From an uncultured Mollicutes bacterium (GTDB taxonomy: Bacteria > Bacillota_I > Bacilli_A > RFN20 > CAG-288): 6,300 bases of DNA. Position 1 is the stretch's first letter; each line of letters begins with the position of its first letter. The position numbers and the translations under genes are program-made. Below are positions 6,166 to 6,300 of the stretch, one piece after another. Below the pieces are notes generated by a model. That model did no database searches. It had not been told where the DNA came from and saw only the letters and a list, made by a program, of their open reading frames with translations. The stretch covers positions 1 through 6,300 of the forward strand of contig URQF01000080.1 in NCBI GenBank assembly GCA_900549915.1, in the 5' to 3' direction.

Positions 6166-6179
6166 AGTAAGCGCTTTTT
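6166..6179. promoter_or_regulatory. cre-like palindrome next to the -35 box
   Basis: The site centres on the perfect palindrome AAGCGCTT (6169-6176). Against the CcpA operator consensus TGWAARCGYTWNCW it matches 12 of 14 positions on either strand, with mismatches at the outer T/G or T/C positions. It lies 4 nt upstream of the -35 box of the TtcA-homologue promoter. Short A/T-flanked palindromes can arise by chance, so CcpA binding is a weak inference. The same bases could also form a weak A/U stem. Confidence 0.25.
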
Positions 6180-6222
6180 ATTCTTGTTTTTCCTTTGAAA
6201 ACAGAAAAGCAAGTGTGATTCC

Positions 6223-6266
6223 ATTAGGGCAATCGCAAGAAAGGGGAAATGATGTTGATTAGGGCA
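6223..6266 (+). repeat. Direct repeat pair ATTAGGGCA
   Basis: ATTAGGGCA occurs at 6223-6231 and again at 6258-6266, 35 bp apart start to start, in the intergenic region upstream of the minus-strand cluster. The copies are preceded by related bases (TGATTCC and TTG). The purpose is unknown; a tandem protein-binding site is one possibility and chance is another. Confidence 0.35.
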
Positions 6267-6275
6267 TTTCCTTTT
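6241..6275 (+). repeat. Inverted repeat with U-rich 3' arm in the right-end intergenic region
   Basis: AAGGGGAAATG (6241-6251) pairs with CATTTCCTTTT (6265-6275) around a 13-nt loop. This gives 11 pairs with two G/U wobbles in RNA, followed by further T residues (TTCTT). Read on the plus strand it resembles an intrinsic terminator. It also covers a Shine-Dalgarno-like AAGGGG and an ATG pair, so it could instead fold over a start site. No plus-strand gene upstream is evident for it to terminate. Confidence 0.4.
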
Positions 6276-6300
6276 TTCTTGAAGATATTGTATTGTATGC
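6249..6300 (+). CDS. Possible start of a divergent plus-strand gene, cut by window edge
   Basis: After AAAGGGG there is ATG ATG TTG, and the frame stays open for 17 codons to the window end. The frame includes the hydrophobic stretch LIRAFPFFLKILYCM, which could begin a signal or membrane segment. The second ATG (6252) lies 5 nt from the GGGG. Seventeen codons are far too few for certainty, and minus-strand frames are also open here, so this is a tentative call. No function is suggested. Confidence 0.2.
   Translation, partial: MMLIRAFPFFLKILYCM

Noticed and set aside
6138..6300. Minus-strand frame open from the window edge to 6138, as the end of an upstream gene
   Set aside because: The translation becomes a Lys/Phe-rich low-complexity string, runs through the promoter of the TtcA homologue, and shows no recognisable family. 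A/T-rich sequence explains the openness.
1..6300. CRISPR array, tRNA or rRNA gene, insertion sequence, toxin-antitoxin or phage-defence system
   Set aside because: No repeat-spacer pattern, cloverleaf sequence, transposase motif or defence gene was seen. The window is almost fully occupied by housekeeping-type genes on one strand.

Overview
The window reads as a core-genome stretch of a Bacillota bacterium of moderate to low GC, perhaps from an Erysipelotrichales-like or deep-branching Bacilli lineage. Three things point there: the asp23-family / nusB / xseA gene order, strong AAAGGAG ribosome binding sites, and a Bacillota-type TtcA homologue. TGG encodes Trp and TGA is used as a stop (end of the membrane-protein gene), so this is not a lineage that reads TGA as Trp. 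The placement is an inference and no taxon is claimed.

All seven well-supported genes lie on the minus strand, so transcription runs from high to low coordinates. In transcription order they are: a TtcA/TilS-family PP-loop homologue whose active-site motifs have all decayed (6120-5209); a small orphan lipoprotein (5153-4698); the RNA-binding factor Tex (4693-2558); an Asp23/DUF322-family protein (2553-2209); an uncharacterised multi-pass membrane protein (2207-1659); the antitermination factor NusB (1662-1210); and the exonuclease VII large subunit XseA (1226 to beyond position 1). From the lipoprotein to xseA the genes are 4 nt or less apart or overlap (gaps of 4, 4 and 1 nt, overlaps of 4 and 17 nt), which is the signature of one translationally coupled operon. 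tex, asp23 and nusB have clear Shine-Dalgarno sequences. The membrane-protein gene and xseA lack one and probably depend on coupling.

Two promoter-like sites are visible. One is a good sigma-A-type promoter (TTGGTT, 17 nt, TATAAT) just ahead of the TtcA homologue. The other is an extended -10 directly in front of the lipoprotein gene, which would give a leaderless or nearly leaderless mRNA. The 55-nt gap between the TtcA homologue and the lipoprotein gene also holds a 27-bp dyad that could be an operator.

The right end (6121-6300) has no confident gene. It contains the TtcA-homologue promoter, a cre-like palindrome, a pair of 9-nt direct repeats, a hairpin, and a possible start of a divergent plus-strand gene leaving the window.

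The operon mixes RNA and transcription functions (Tex, NusB) with DNA repair (XseA) and envelope-related proteins (Asp23 family, membrane protein, lipoprotein). No mobile element, CRISPR array, defence system, tRNA or rRNA was seen. The most unusual item is the intact but catalytically dead-looking TtcA homologue.
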